In this document: positions 9,167 through 15,870 of the stretch, piece after piece
Position numbering within the stretch: position 1 is the first letter of the stretch
Layout of the letters: each line of letters opens with the position of its first letter
Virus record (IMG/VR): IMGVR_UViG_3300013772_000030
Coordinates: 1-40,304 of that record
Source of the DNA: a virus
Direction: 5' to 3' (one strand)
Length of the DNA: 40,304 nucleotides
The notes under the pieces: generated by a model
The model's input: only the letters and a program-made list of their open reading frames with translations
Databases searched by the model: none
What the model was told of the DNA's origin: nothing
Position numbers and translations under genes: made by a program

Positions 9167-9459
9167 CAGCCCCAAACCTCATCGTAGGCTTCGGGCATCA
9201 AGTAGCCGTCGTGCGGGTAGAATTCACCCTGAACACCCTGAATGAGGAAGTCGCCGTCCTTTACGCCTACCCACGTGTCGTGCAGGTAGTCATACACTTC
9301 AGCCGTGATGACCGAATCCTCTACATCCTTGATATCGCGGACGCGGAAGTGCTCACCGATAAACTCGGTGATTTCCGAAAGGGTAGACAGGTCCTGAGAA
9401 CCCTTGTACTGGATCGCTCGAATGGAGAGGGGCTTCTTACGGTACGTCTTTACTGGCAT
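9166..9459 (-). CDS. Conserved small phage protein (GVxGEFYP family)
   Basis: A 97-residue protein. The N-terminus MPVKTYRKKPLSIRAIQYKG and the C-terminal GDFLIQGVQGEFYPHDGYLM match a widespread phage family that usually starts KYRKKPV-IEAVQ and ends [20 protein letters not shown]. Function is unknown. It lies between the Prs-like and acidic genes. The ATG is 7 bases after the Prs stop, with AAAGAAGAA as a weak ribosome-binding site. It looks like cargo in the Prs-NAMPT operon. Confidence 0.75.
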   Translation of the reverse strand: MPVKTYRKKPLSIRAIQYKGSQDLSTLSEITEFIGEHFRVRDIKDVEDSVITAEVYDYLHDTWVGVKDGDFLIQGVQGEFYPHDGYLMPEAYDEVWG

Positions 9460-9468
9460 ATTCTTCTT

Positions 9469-10353
9469 TCAGTACTTGATCTGGGACATGAGGAAACGGA
9501 TGACATCGAACTTCCAGAACACAGGGTACTGGTCGAGATCGGGTCCGTTGAGTAGGCGGCGCGGCGCGTAGGAGTTGGTGGTGAAGACGTAGCCGAACTT
9601 CTCGGGCAGGTTCTTCAGTGCGTCCTTAGAGAATACCCCATGGGACACGTAAAGGTCAAGCTGGCCCTTAGGCAGGCCGATTGCGTCAGCCAGACCAAGG
9701 AAGGTTCCGCCACCGTCGCAGATGTCGTCCACGATGAGGTAGTGGCCGTCCGTGGGAAGACCCTCTAGGGAGAAGTTGGAGAGGCGTCCGGTCTCTTCGT
9801 CGCGGGATTTGGTGGCCGTGTAGACCGGCAGACCGGCGAGGTCAGCCATGGCGGTTGCACGGTCCACAGCGCCCTTGTCGGGGGCAATGATACCCGTGTA
9901 CCCGTTCAGGACGGCTTTCATGTGGGGAAGGGCGAAGAGTTCGCTGGAGTACTGAACCGAGAGGGTTTCGTACGCGGACAGGTACTGCGCGGTGACCTCA
10001 GAGTGCGGGTCGAAGATGATGATCTGGTCGATCATCATGGAGTTGATGAACTCAGCGTAGATCTCCAGACCGAACGGCAGTCCACGGTCAGCGCGTGCGG
10101 CTGGCATGTACGGCATGATTAGGACGGACTTGACCTCGTGGTCTTCACCGGCGAGATAGTCTGCCCACATAGCCAGTTCGAACAGGTCATCGTGGATCGA
10201 CGTGTGGTCGGGCTGAAAGATGGCGATCTCGACGGGCTGGAGGATTCGGTCGTAGTTGCGCTTGATGTGCTTCTCCCCAGCGGGGAAGGTGAATGCGGAC
10301 AGGGCGGAATTGAGGATCTCGCCGTTGGATTCTTTTGCTTTGAAGGTAATCAT
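9469..10353 (-). CDS. prs: Ribose-phosphate pyrophosphokinase-like (Prs or Adps)
   Basis: A 294-residue protein, a little shorter than bacterial Prs (about 310). Motifs are MPYMPAARADR (ATP/ribose-5-phosphate region), IFDPHSE (equivalent of the VDLHAE active-site His), TKSRDEE (catalytic Lys-x-Arg loop) and LIVDDICDGGGTFLG (PRPP-binding loop). Canonical Prs makes PRPP from ribose-5-phosphate and ATP. In phage NAD+ reconstitution the homologue Adps pyrophosphorylates ADP-ribose instead. It sits with the NAMPT-like gene, separated by two small genes. A strong TTGACA-17-TAGACT promoter places the RNA start about 3 bases before ATG 10353, so the message is nearly leaderless and needs no Shine-Dalgarno. 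Confidence 0.92.
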   Translation of the reverse strand: MITFKAKESNGEILNSALSAFTFPAGEKHIKRNYDRILQPVEIAIFQPDHTSIHDDLFELAMWADYLAGEDHEVKSVLIMPYMPAARADRGLPFGLEIYAEFINSMMIDQIIIFDPHSEVTAQYLSAYETLSVQYSSELFALPHMKAVLNGYTGIIAPDKGAVDRATAMADLAGLPVYTATKSRDEETGRLSNFSLEGLPTDGHYLIVDDICDGGGTFLGLADAIGLPKGQLDLYVSHGVFSKDALKNLPEKFGYVFTTNSYAPRRLLNGPDLDQYPVFWKFDVIRFLMSQIKY

Positions 10354-10362
10354 TATGCTTGT

Positions 10363-10391
10363 AGTCTAGTCCTTTTCTTGGAGAGTGTCAA
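10363..10391 (-). promoter_or_regulatory. Strong promoter of the prs-nadV module
   Basis: TTGACA (10386-10391), 17 bp, TAGACT (10363-10368). The predicted RNA start is near 10356, three bases before the prs-like ATG. This is the best consensus match in the module. Confidence 0.75.
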
Positions 10392-10392
10392 A

Positions 10393-10851
10393 TCAGAGAA
10401 CCCAGAAGGTCCCAAGGAAGATGATGGCCGCTGTGTTTATTGCCAGATGAACCGCGTTGTCTGCAATTATCATGACCCAAGTGGCGAGCCATGCTGGGGT
10501 TTCGGCCGGAAAGCCGGTGGTCTTCATGGTCTCGCGGGACGGACGGAATTCCTTTGGGGCGAACTGGTTTTTGAACCACATCAGGTGACGTGCCAGCCGG
10601 TAACGGTCAATGATGATGTGGGTTACCACGATGACCAGCAGTGCTGCTACGGAGTGCGTAGCCACGATGAACGGGATTCCGTACGTGACGCCATGGAGGA
10701 TGGCGTACTTCCAGCTTGAGGTTTTCTGAGTCGCCATGGCATGGGTTTGCAGGATGTAATCGCCAAAAAGGTGCGCGATCAGGGACAGGATGAGTGCTAG
10801 TTCGAGTGTGATGGGTTTACTTCCATTTCCAGAAGAACATGACGGGGCCAA
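10393..10851 (-). CDS. DUF3307-like integral membrane protein
   Basis: The segment ELALILSLIAHLFGDYILQT with QKTSSWKYAILHGVTYGIPF, and later membrane helices, matches the DUF3307 pattern (LLxHLLGDFxLQ). Four helices are likely. The start is unclear. The natural family N-terminus begins at about 10812, where the codon is ATC preceded by TGGAAG. The nearest conventional in-frame start is TTG 10851, used here, and ATG 10923 would swallow the upstream small gene. Function is unknown; other members are unannotated membrane proteins of bacteria and phages. Confidence 0.68.
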   Translation of the reverse strand: MAPSCSSGNGSKPITLELALILSLIAHLFGDYILQTHAMATQKTSSWKYAILHGVTYGIPFIVATHSVAALLVIVVTHIIIDRYRLARHLMWFKNQFAPKEFRPSRETMKTTGFPAETPAWLATWVMIIADNAVHLAINTAAIIFLGTFWVL

Positions 10852-10972
10852 AGGCCACGCCGATCTTCTTATCGTTTTCGTAGAGAGGGCGGGGCTTGTA
10901 CCCGCCCGGCCAGTAGCGTACATGGTCCCAGTCCCAGCGGAAGCCGCACTCGGTGGTTAGTTTGAAATTCAT
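10817..10972 (-). CDS. Small basic/aromatic protein, 51 residues
   Basis: ATG 10972 lies 2 bases beyond the stop of the upstream membrane protein gene. The product starts MNFKLTTECGFRWDWDHVRY and ends FGPVMFFWKWK. It is rich in Trp, Tyr and Lys and unlike chance translation. It is unrecognised and has no Cys pair. It fills the gap between two membrane protein genes exactly, supporting reality. Confidence 0.55.
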   Translation of the reverse strand: MNFKLTTECGFRWDWDHVRYWPGGYKPRPLYENDKKIGVAFGPVMFFWKWK

Positions 10973-10974
10973 AA

Positions 10975-11556
10975 TTATACCTCTACTCGTGTGATCGGGA
11001 AGCAGTGTTCGGTGGTGGGTTTGCAGAGGTCCAGCCCTTCGTCCCAGTGGCCCTCTTCGGGGTTGCGGAAGGTTGCGTAGAGATGGCCGACAGACTTCTC
11101 AAGGTCGCTGTACCGGGACACGATCTCCTCATCTTCGGTGACGTTCCGGACGATGGTGCGCAGGGCCTGTAAGAACTCGGCCTCACTGACGTGCCCATAG
11201 GCTACCCATACTCCGGGGTCCAATTCGATGATCGGAATATCCGTGTAGGCAGGGTATCCGTGGAAAAACTCTTTGATGTGGGCCTCGCGCTCTTCGAAGT
11301 GCTGGACCGTGGGATACTCCGTGTAAAACAGCTTGATGGTGGTGATGGCAATGATCAGTGCAAATAGTCCGGAGATACCTAGGCTGGCGATCCACCCGAA
11401 CAGCGGGACTCCAGTGAGGAACGTCAGGGCAACCACTGCGGCTGGGATGACAATGGCGATAACCCGGCTGACCCAGATGACCCACTTGTCCTCGCTGTAG
11501 ACTTGCGGCCAGCGCCATGCTGTGCGGTAAGCCTTGATTAGGGCGTGATCCTTCAA
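10975..11556 (-). CDS. Membrane protein with cytoplasmic C-terminal domain
   Basis: A 193-residue protein. Two adjacent membrane helices (about residues 29-50, VSRVIAIVIPAAVVALTFL, and 52-75) are followed by a 115-residue soluble domain with EREAHIKEFFHGYPAY and a CKPTTEHCF end. Function is unknown. The start is TTG 11556 with AGGAGAGAAA immediately upstream, a clear case of a TTG start. A TTCCAT-17-TAAACT promoter precedes it. Confidence 0.7.
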   Translation of the reverse strand: MKDHALIKAYRTAWRWPQVYSEDKWVIWVSRVIAIVIPAAVVALTFLTGVPLFGWIASLGISGLFALIIAITTIKLFYTEYPTVQHFEEREAHIKEFFHGYPAYTDIPIIELDPGVWVAYGHVSEAEFLQALRTIVRNVTEDEEIVSRYSDLEKSVGHLYATFRNPEEGHWDEGLDLCKPTTEHCFPITRVEV

Positions 11557-11586
11557 TTTCTCTCCTGAGTTTGTCGTTGTTTCATC

Positions 11587-11615
11587 AGTTTACCATAATG
11601 TGAGAGAGAATGGAA
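11587..11615 (-). promoter_or_regulatory. Promoter before the membrane protein gene
   Basis: TTCCAT (11610-11615), 17 bp, TAAACT (11587-11592). The -35 is weak and the -10 is good. Confidence 0.4.
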
Positions 11616-11625
11616 GTGACGGGTG

Positions 11626-12696
11626 TTACATGTTTTCGAACGCGGTACCCCGCCAGAAGCTTGTCTCCTTCGCGCTGATACTCATGTAGTGGTCGTACTG
11701 TTCTTGGACCCTAGCAATTTCGGATCGGGTTACATTATCTGGGGGCGTAGTGCTTTCCAAGACCCTTTTGTTGGCCAGTTGATTCTCGCGCCTCTGGTCG
11801 GACATCTCCTGCACAATCAGGCCCTGAAGACGTGAAGGTTCCGAATGTTCCATGATTACCTGCCCCATGGCGTTCTTCATTGTGAAGGAGTCACCTTCAG
11901 TCGCCCAGTGGTTCAGGTTCTCCAGAGCGGAGGTTGCCTTGCTGTTGACACCGCCTGACCAGATCCATCCCTTGCCGTCGGCCAGACGGAACCAGATCGG
12001 ATTACCCTTGACTTCCTCATAGGAGATCCAGCCATTGACCGTGACCCACGAGTTGTTCTCAAGGTTATCCACGATACGGGAGTATTTGGTCGGAAGCTTG
12101 CGTACGTAGAGTCCATGGACGTTGACCAGCCGGTGTGCGTTGGCCGGGTTTGCAGGCCCACCTACATGATGCGCTGAGAGGGCCTGTATGTCGTTCTCCC
12201 GGCTTTGCAGGAGTGCGGTGGCCTTCCGGTCCTCAGCGGCCTTTATATACGCTTGTTCGGCATTGAAACGCGCTAGACGGGCCTTCTCGTTGACAGTCCA
12301 GACCTCCATCCCCTTTGCACGCTTGGCAGCGGCTATCTTCTCTGCTGCTGCGGCTTTACGGGAGTCCTCTGCGGCTGTGATTGCCTTGAAGTGGTCTTCC
12401 CACTCCTTAATTTCCATCCAGTGCTTGTCTCTGTTCTCCAGACGGTTGTCTTCAATGGCCTTGTCAATAGCCTTAGTGACCTCAAGGCGCTTGCTCGTGA
12501 AGGTTTCGAGCTTTCGCTTGGCTTCGATCTCTCGGGCCTTGACGTTGGAGTATCGGTGGATACTCTGGGCGCGGGCCAGAGTCGGGTACTTCAGGTGGTC
12601 GATCTGCTTGGTCCCGAGTAGGTACGGGTTGACGAACTTACGCCCTACCATGTACGAGATGATGAACAGGGGCAAGAGGATAATGAGGAATTCCAT
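11626..12696 (-). CDS. Membrane-anchored coiled-coil protein with SH3-like domain
   Basis: A 356-residue protein. An N-terminal membrane helix (MEFLIILLPLFIISYMVGR) is followed by a long Lys/Glu/Ala coiled coil (about residues 50-175). A bacterial SH3-type module comes next (VHGLYVRKLPTKYSRIVDNL, then WVTVNGWISYEE and GKGWIWSGGV), then a charged tail. Such SH3 modules often bind cell-wall material. The architecture suggests an envelope-spanning phage protein, perhaps acting on host wall or superinfection. ATG 12696 follows AAAGGAACC; an upstream in-frame ATG at 12708 has no ribosome-binding site. The gene has its own operator-containing promoter. Confidence 0.72.
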   Translation of the reverse strand: MEFLIILLPLFIISYMVGRKFVNPYLLGTKQIDHLKYPTLARAQSIHRYSNVKAREIEAKRKLETFTSKRLEVTKAIDKAIEDNRLENRDKHWMEIKEWEDHFKAITAAEDSRKAAAAEKIAAAKRAKGMEVWTVNEKARLARFNAEQAYIKAAEDRKATALLQSRENDIQALSAHHVGGPANPANAHRLVNVHGLYVRKLPTKYSRIVDNLENNSWVTVNGWISYEEVKGNPIWFRLADGKGWIWSGGVNSKATSALENLNHWATEGDSFTMKNAMGQVIMEHSEPSRLQGLIVQEMSDQRRENQLANKRVLESTTPPDNVTRSEIARVQEQYDHYMSISAKETSFWRGTAFENM

Positions 12697-12705
12697 GGTT
12701 CCTTT

Positions 12706-12760
12706 CACGGAGAGGCTACGTTGTTGTCTTTAGTGTATAGCCTCTCCGTGCGGGTGTCAA
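12706..12760 (-). promoter_or_regulatory. Promoter with perfect 13-bp operator palindrome
   Basis: TTGACA (12755-12760), 17 bp, TACACT (12732-12737). The arms CACGGAGAGGCTA (12706-12718) and TAGCCTCTCCGTG (12738-12750) flank the -10 and the predicted RNA start. One arm lies in the spacer and is not transcribed, so this looks like a DNA operator and not an RNA hairpin. Confidence 0.7.
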
Positions 12761-12761
12761 C

Positions 12762-12956
12762 TCACCGGGAGGGCGGGATGTCCTTCTGCATCGTCACATC
12801 GGGTCGGGCACAGAGGGCCGCGTACTCGTCGTGATCTGCCTGTGCCAGTGCGAGCCACGTGGGATTACCTGACCGCTTAGCTTGCCCAAGGATTCGGGCC
12901 TTGTGGAGCAGGGTGGAGTAGAAGACATAGGTCTTAGTGGGCAAGAGCGTCCACAT
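12762..12956 (-). CDS. Small hypothetical protein, 64 residues
   Basis: Starts MWTLLPTKTYVFYSTLLHKA and continues with ARILGQAKRSGNPTWLALAQ and a polar tail. It is basic and helical, and unrecognised. ATG 12956 overlaps the end of the upstream gene by 23 bases; GAGTGG is a poor ribosome-binding site, so translation may depend on coupling. It could bind nucleic acid given its Lys/Arg content, but no motif proves it. Confidence 0.5.
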   Translation of the reverse strand: MWTLLPTKTYVFYSTLLHKARILGQAKRSGNPTWLALAQADHDEYAALCARPDVTMQKDIPPSR

Positions 12957-13122
12957 CCCACTCGAATTCGATCTCGCGGACCTCATCGGCGTGGAGAACT
13001 ACGACGGGTCGCTTGTCCTCATCAATGAAGATAAGGTGGTGGTTTTCGAAGAGGCAGTCATCTGCCCCTATGTCATCGACCTCGCCGTTGGGACGGGTGA
13101 CGTAGTAGCGGTGGTTAGCCAT
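12934..13122 (-). CDS. Small acidic hypothetical protein
   Basis: A 62-residue protein that alternates strands (HRYYVTRPNGEVDDIGADDC, LIFIDEDKRPVVVLHADEVR), so a small beta barrel is likely. ATG 13122 overlaps the macrodomain gene stop (TAATG) and follows AAGAGGAG. The coupling suggests stoichiometric expression with the macrodomain protein, perhaps as a partner. No family is recognised. Confidence 0.6.
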   Translation of the reverse strand: MANHRYYVTRPNGEVDDIGADDCLFENHHLIFIDEDKRPVVVLHADEVREIEFEWDVDALAH

Positions 13123-13643
13123 TACATGATCTCCTCTTGCTGGACAAGAACAAAATGGACCTCTGAGTCGTCAAAGACCTGCTTGAAGATGTGCTCGACG
13201 TTGTGCTTTTCCAGCCCTGCAATGCCACAGCCGATCCACGGGAGGCCTACGGACTCGAATTCCATTTCCTCAGCATCGAACAGGGTGGTGATTGCAGCCT
13301 GCTGGAGTAGGCGATAGTCCCCGTTCCGTCCGGGCATGATCTGGGAGAACATGTTGTAGATCGTCATGCCGTTGATGGAGATATCGATCTCGTAGAGGCC
13401 ATCCCCATCGGGTGTAAAGGTGATCTGGTGGTCCTCCGGACGGTAGATATGCACCAGACCACCAAGGGACGGGCCGAACTTCTGGCACCTTTCCTTGTAC
13501 TCTTCGTACATGTCAGGCCAGTTGTTCTTGAAGGGTACGGCGATACCGGCTCCCATGAGGCCCTGAGTGTTGACACCCTGTGCGAGTGCGTCGAACTTGA
13601 ATTCGGGGTCGAAGAGGTCGCCCTGAATAATCTGGAAAGTCAT
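13122..13643 (-). CDS. Macrodomain (ADP-ribose-binding) protein
   Basis: A 173-residue single macrodomain. The first strand is IIQGDLFD, followed by DALAQGVNTQGLMGAGIAVP (about residues 18-37), whose N-x-x-G-x-M-G-x-G-I-A is the ADP-ribose distal ribose and pyrophosphate loop. VGLPWIGCGIAGLE (about 137-150) is the second phosphate loop. The family binds ADP-ribose and often removes it from proteins, nucleic acids or ADPR-1''-phosphate. The pattern is closest to the Poa1/TARG1-type group. In a phage it could reverse host ADP-ribosylation defence or feed free ADP-ribose into the NAD+ module 3-6 kb downstream. AAAGGACAAAA precedes ATG 13643. Confidence 0.9.
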   Translation of the reverse strand: MTFQIIQGDLFDPEFKFDALAQGVNTQGLMGAGIAVPFKNNWPDMYEEYKERCQKFGPSLGGLVHIYRPEDHQITFTPDGDGLYEIDISINGMTIYNMFSQIMPGRNGDYRLLQQAAITTLFDAEEMEFESVGLPWIGCGIAGLEKHNVEHIFKQVFDDSEVHFVLVQQEEIM

Positions 13644-13652
13644 TTTTGTCCT

Positions 13653-13958
13653 TTACTTTTTCGTGAGTGTAAGTGTTGCGCGGAAGATGTAGTCGTGGCC
13701 CTCAAAGGGCGTGATGTCGTGGAGTTCCGCGTCCACGAGGTCTACTGCCGTATGCGCTTCGTCACATCCAAGTACCTTATGGCCGTAACCGTAAATGGCG
13801 TCGTCGATGATGTCCTGCTGATCAGTCTCCACAAGTGGGTCGGAGAAGAACGTCACAACGTCTGCCCCTGCATCGGTAAGGGGGACGTAGGTCTTCATGA
13901 CGCCAATGGTGGGAAATACTTCTACGAGACCGAGAAAGAATTCGCTAGGGGCTTCCAA
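13653..13958 (-). CDS. Hypothetical protein, 101 residues
   Basis: Begins at TTG 13958, seven bases after AAAGGAC, with residues MEAPSEFFLGLVEVFPTIGV. Alternating hydrophobic stretches (KTYVPLTDAGADVVTFF, YIFRATLTLTKK) suggest an alpha/beta fold, and a C-D-E-A-H segment lies mid-protein. It is unrecognised and sits directly upstream of the macrodomain gene in the same operon. Confidence 0.6.
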   Translation of the reverse strand: MEAPSEFFLGLVEVFPTIGVMKTYVPLTDAGADVVTFFSDPLVETDQQDIIDDAIYGYGHKVLGCDEAHTAVDLVDAELHDITPFEGHDYIFRATLTLTKK

Positions 13959-13966
13959 TTTGTCCT

Positions 13967-14170
13967 TTAATTGTTGTGGATGTGCGTGATTTTAACGATA
14001 CCGCGCTCAAAGAGATGGTATCCGAAATGCTCTGAGCCGGGGTCAAGCTCCAGCCTGACGTAGCGTCCGATGGCGGATTCCCCACCGAAGTATCGCATGA
14101 ACCGGTACAGGTTCGATCCGGGAAGTACACTGGCGATTTTGATAAAGCCAAAGCCCTTGGTGAAGGACAT
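13967..14170 (-). CDS. Small hypothetical protein, 67 residues
   Basis: From ATG 14170: MSFTKGFGFIKIASVLPGSN, then YFGGESAIGRYVRLELDPGS and a beta-like C-terminus ending in HIHNN. The frame is open further upstream, but that part overlaps the next gene and reads as shadow. No strong ribosome-binding site is present (GTAGATACCAATTT). The GFGFIK start and strand pattern hint at a small RNA-binding-like fold, which is weak evidence. Confidence 0.5.
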   Translation of the reverse strand: MSFTKGFGFIKIASVLPGSNLYRFMRYFGGESAIGRYVRLELDPGSEHFGYHLFERGIVKITHIHNN

Positions 14171-14187
14171 AAATTGGTATCTACCCA

Positions 14188-14415
14188 CTACTTCCACGAT
14201 CCTTGGTTGTAGTAGTGTTTCTTGGCATGGATTTCGCCGTTTTCGAAGTAGAACCTGCCGCCAGTGAAGGGCTTTCCGGTGATTTCCTTGCCGAGACCCG
14301 CCTTTTCGACCAACTGGGGCAGGTACTCGGGTATCTGGGAGGAGGATTGGAGCCACATATCGGCTACGGGTTCGGCGCGTGGGTCGTGGTAGGCCTGAAG
14401 GTGCCAGTCGCTCAT
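14188..14415 (-). CDS. Hypothetical protein, 75 residues
   Basis: Begins MSDWHLQAYHDPRAEPVADM and ends KHYYNQGSWK; mixed alpha/beta, unrecognised. AAGGAGAAAAC gives a strong ribosome-binding site and a consensus promoter (TTGACA-17-TATACT) lies just upstream, so this gene heads the 14.4-to-12.8 kb minus-strand operon that includes the macrodomain gene. Confidence 0.6.
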   Translation of the reverse strand: MSDWHLQAYHDPRAEPVADMWLQSSSQIPEYLPQLVEKAGLGKEITGKPFTGGRFYFENGEIHAKKHYYNQGSWK

Positions 14416-14441
14416 TGTTTTCTCCTTAGTTTGTCGGTGCG

Positions 14442-14479
14442 CGTAAAATCAGTATACCGTTTTACGGCGTACGTGTCAA
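14442..14479 (-). promoter_or_regulatory. Consensus promoter of the macrodomain operon
   Basis: TTGACA (14474-14479), 17 bp, TATACT (14451-14456). CGTAAAA (14442-14448) and TTTTACG (14460-14466) form a palindrome around the -10, the same layout as at 12.7 kb. Confidence 0.72.
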
Positions 14480-14725
14480 CCAATTAATAACTTTCATACC
14501 CTTTTGGTAGACAAGGCCTTGTGCTTCGACCTGCTCACGGACAAGATGGTCGTGCTTGTGGCAGGTCATCTTGCCGGTTGTGGGACGCTCCGGATCATTA
14601 TACATGGTGTACTCTCCGGTTTCAAATCCGGCGAACATCTCGCCACAGCCCGGAAAGGGGCAGGGCAGGTAGAAGTAACCGGTGCTGTTGGCAAGCGCTT
14701 TAGCTGCGTAGCGCGGTAGGGGCAT
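14462..14725 (-). CDS. Zinc-binding-type small protein
   Basis: An 87-residue protein with CPFPGCGEMF (about residues 22-31) and MTCHKHDH (about 53-60), a C-x4-C ... C-x-x-H zinc-site pattern, followed by a helical tail. ATG 14725 is nested in the stop of the upstream 28-residue gene (TGATG), with GAGGCAGAC before it. Probably a nucleic-acid- or protein-binding adaptor; no family is known to me. Confidence 0.62.
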   Translation of the reverse strand: MPLPRYAAKALANSTGYFYLPCPFPGCGEMFAGFETGEYTMYNDPERPTTGKMTCHKHDHLVREQVEAQGLVYQKGMKVINWLTRTP

Positions 14726-14811
14726 CAGTCTGCCTCATATTCAGAGCCGTTTTCGAGTACGGAGTAGAGATTGGTGGAGTTTGCGTACAGATCTGCATCA
14801 TTTTCCGGCAT
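14725..14811 (-). CDS. Micro-protein, 28 residues
   Basis: ATG 14811 follows AAAGGCCGAC and is chained to both neighbours: it overlaps the 3' end of the upstream 45-residue gene, and its TGA overlaps the next ATG. The product begins MPENDADLYANSTNLYSVLE and is acidic. Chained starts favour real translation, if only as a coupling ORF. Confidence 0.45.
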   Translation of the reverse strand: MPENDADLYANSTNLYSVLENGSEYEAD

Positions 14812-14935
14812 GTCGGCCTTTCAGAGTGTGTTTGTGCCACGGACGCTTGTTTGAGTCTTTTTCGGCCTGCTGTTGCGTGGCCATACGCTGGATACGGGCA
14901 AGTATGGCCCTGATTCCGGTGGCATTATCCGCCAT
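14798..14935 (-). CDS. Small basic protein, 45 residues
   Basis: From ATG 14935: MADNATGIRAILARIQRMAT, then QQQAEKDSNKRPWHKHTLKG. Strongly basic and helical, so nucleic-acid or membrane binding is possible. It overlaps the upstream coiled-coil gene by 11 bases. The longer ORF in this frame reads as low-complexity shadow upstream of this ATG. Confidence 0.5.
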   Translation of the reverse strand: MADNATGIRAILARIQRMATQQQAEKDSNKRPWHKHTLKGRHAGK

Positions 14936-15218
14936 TTTTCTGCTCCAGTTGGCGTTTGAGGTCCTCGATTTCGAAATCCTTGGCGAAGATTTCAGTTTCG
15001 AGTTCGTCCCGGAGGTTGGTGGTGAAGTGGAAAAGCTGCCAGAAGTTCTCGGCCTTGTGATACAGGTAGCGCCAGTCGGCCTCTTGGGAGATGCCCTGTT
15101 CATGGCGCTCCAAAATAGCGTCAAGAAGGGCACGCTTCCGCTCGAAGATGGGATTATCCGGGTCGGTGGGCCAGCTATCGTAATCGGGCTGGCGAGGATG
15201 GATGTACTGCTCGGGCAC
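14925..15218 (-). CDS. Charged helical protein, 97 residues
   Basis: Starts at GTG 15218, which overlaps the TAG of the upstream gene and has GGAGCG 6 bases before it. The body ERKRALLDAILERHEQGISQ and the C-terminus DELETEIFAKDFEIEDLKRQ form a coiled coil. A Trp/Tyr-rich middle (DWRYLYHKAENFWQLFHF) may pack against a partner. Function is unknown. Similar small coiled-coil proteins recur at 18.2-18.8 kb. Confidence 0.6.
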   Translation of the reverse strand: MPEQYIHPRQPDYDSWPTDPDNPIFERKRALLDAILERHEQGISQEADWRYLYHKAENFWQLFHFTTNLRDELETEIFAKDFEIEDLKRQLEQKNGG

Positions 15219-15577
15219 TAGTTGCGCTCCCGGAGGGACAGGATGCCGAGGGAGATGGACGTAAGCAGAGCGAAAGCGGCGATGGTGAGGACCGATACGA
15301 CACCAATGGTGATACCTACTGCAAGGCATACGAGGGCTACGATAAGGTTGCCGAGTGCGAAGAAGATCAGGTAGAAAGACCACTGGGCGAAGCGGGAAAC
15401 TTCCTGCTTCGGTGCTGCCGGAAGGGTGGGTTTGTTTGCGGTGTTCGTGGTATTTGTGGTCATGATCTTCCTGTTCTCGTAGGTGTCCCCACATATGGGG
15501 CAAAATATTTCGTGGGTGCTGTTCGTTTCGAAGTGCATGGTATGCATGTGGCCGAACTGCCATAGGAAGTATCTCAC
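15218..15577 (-). CDS. Two-helix membrane protein with Cys/His N-terminus
   Basis: The frame from GTG 15577 (nested in the upstream TGA as GTGA) gives 119 residues. These are a His-rich start with a CPICG knuckle (about residues 26-30), a polar Thr/Asn linker, and two membrane helices (WSFYLIFFALGNLIVALVCL and VVSVLTIAAFALLTSISLGI). A second start, ATG 15463, has the better ribosome-binding site (AGGAAGATC) and would give an 81-residue form without the Cys/His part. Both products may exist. Holin-like size and topology, but no lysis neighbour confirms it. Confidence 0.58.
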   Translation of the reverse strand: MRYFLWQFGHMHTMHFETNSTHEIFCPICGDTYENRKIMTTNTTNTANKPTLPAAPKQEVSRFAQWSFYLIFFALGNLIVALVCLAVGITIGVVSVLTIAAFALLTSISLGILSLRERN

Positions 15578-15864
15578 AGGGCCGGTGCGCCCATGTAGTA
15601 TCGTACCTCAAAGTCGAGGAAAAGGGAAAGCGTGGGGCGGGAGACTTCGGTGAAGTAGAAGGTCTCGTACGCGTTCTCGCCCTCTTCAACGAAGAGTTCA
15701 GGAAGGGACTGGCCCTCTTCGGGACCGGCGAGTTCGATGGTGGAGATGAAGTCTTCAATGGCCTCGGGAGTGTCCGACTTGACAATGACGTTCTGTGTGT
15801 TGGGTACCGGCGTGAAGTCGTAGCCGTGGTCAGGAGTCTGAAGGATGTACGTATCGTTGATCAT
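15574..15864 (-). CDS. Hypothetical protein, leaderless start
   Basis: A 96-residue acidic alpha/beta protein (MINDTYILQTPDHGYDFTPV; later FYFTEVSRPTLSLFLDFEVR). It is unrecognised. A TTGTGT-16-TAGAAT promoter ends exactly 6 bases before ATG 15864 and there is no Shine-Dalgarno, so the message should be leaderless. The -35 uses the T-tract of the terminator of the gene upstream. Confidence 0.62.
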   Translation of the reverse strand: MINDTYILQTPDHGYDFTPVPNTQNVIVKSDTPEAIEDFISTIELAGPEEGQSLPELFVEEGENAYETFYFTEVSRPTLSLFLDFEVRYYMGAPAL

Positions 15865-15870
15865 GCTTCT

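Noticed and set aside
9067-9555. Plus-strand ORF of 162 codons opposite the acidic, GVxGEFYP and prs-like genes
   Set aside because: Arg/Val-rich antisense shadow of GAC-repeat and prs-like codons.
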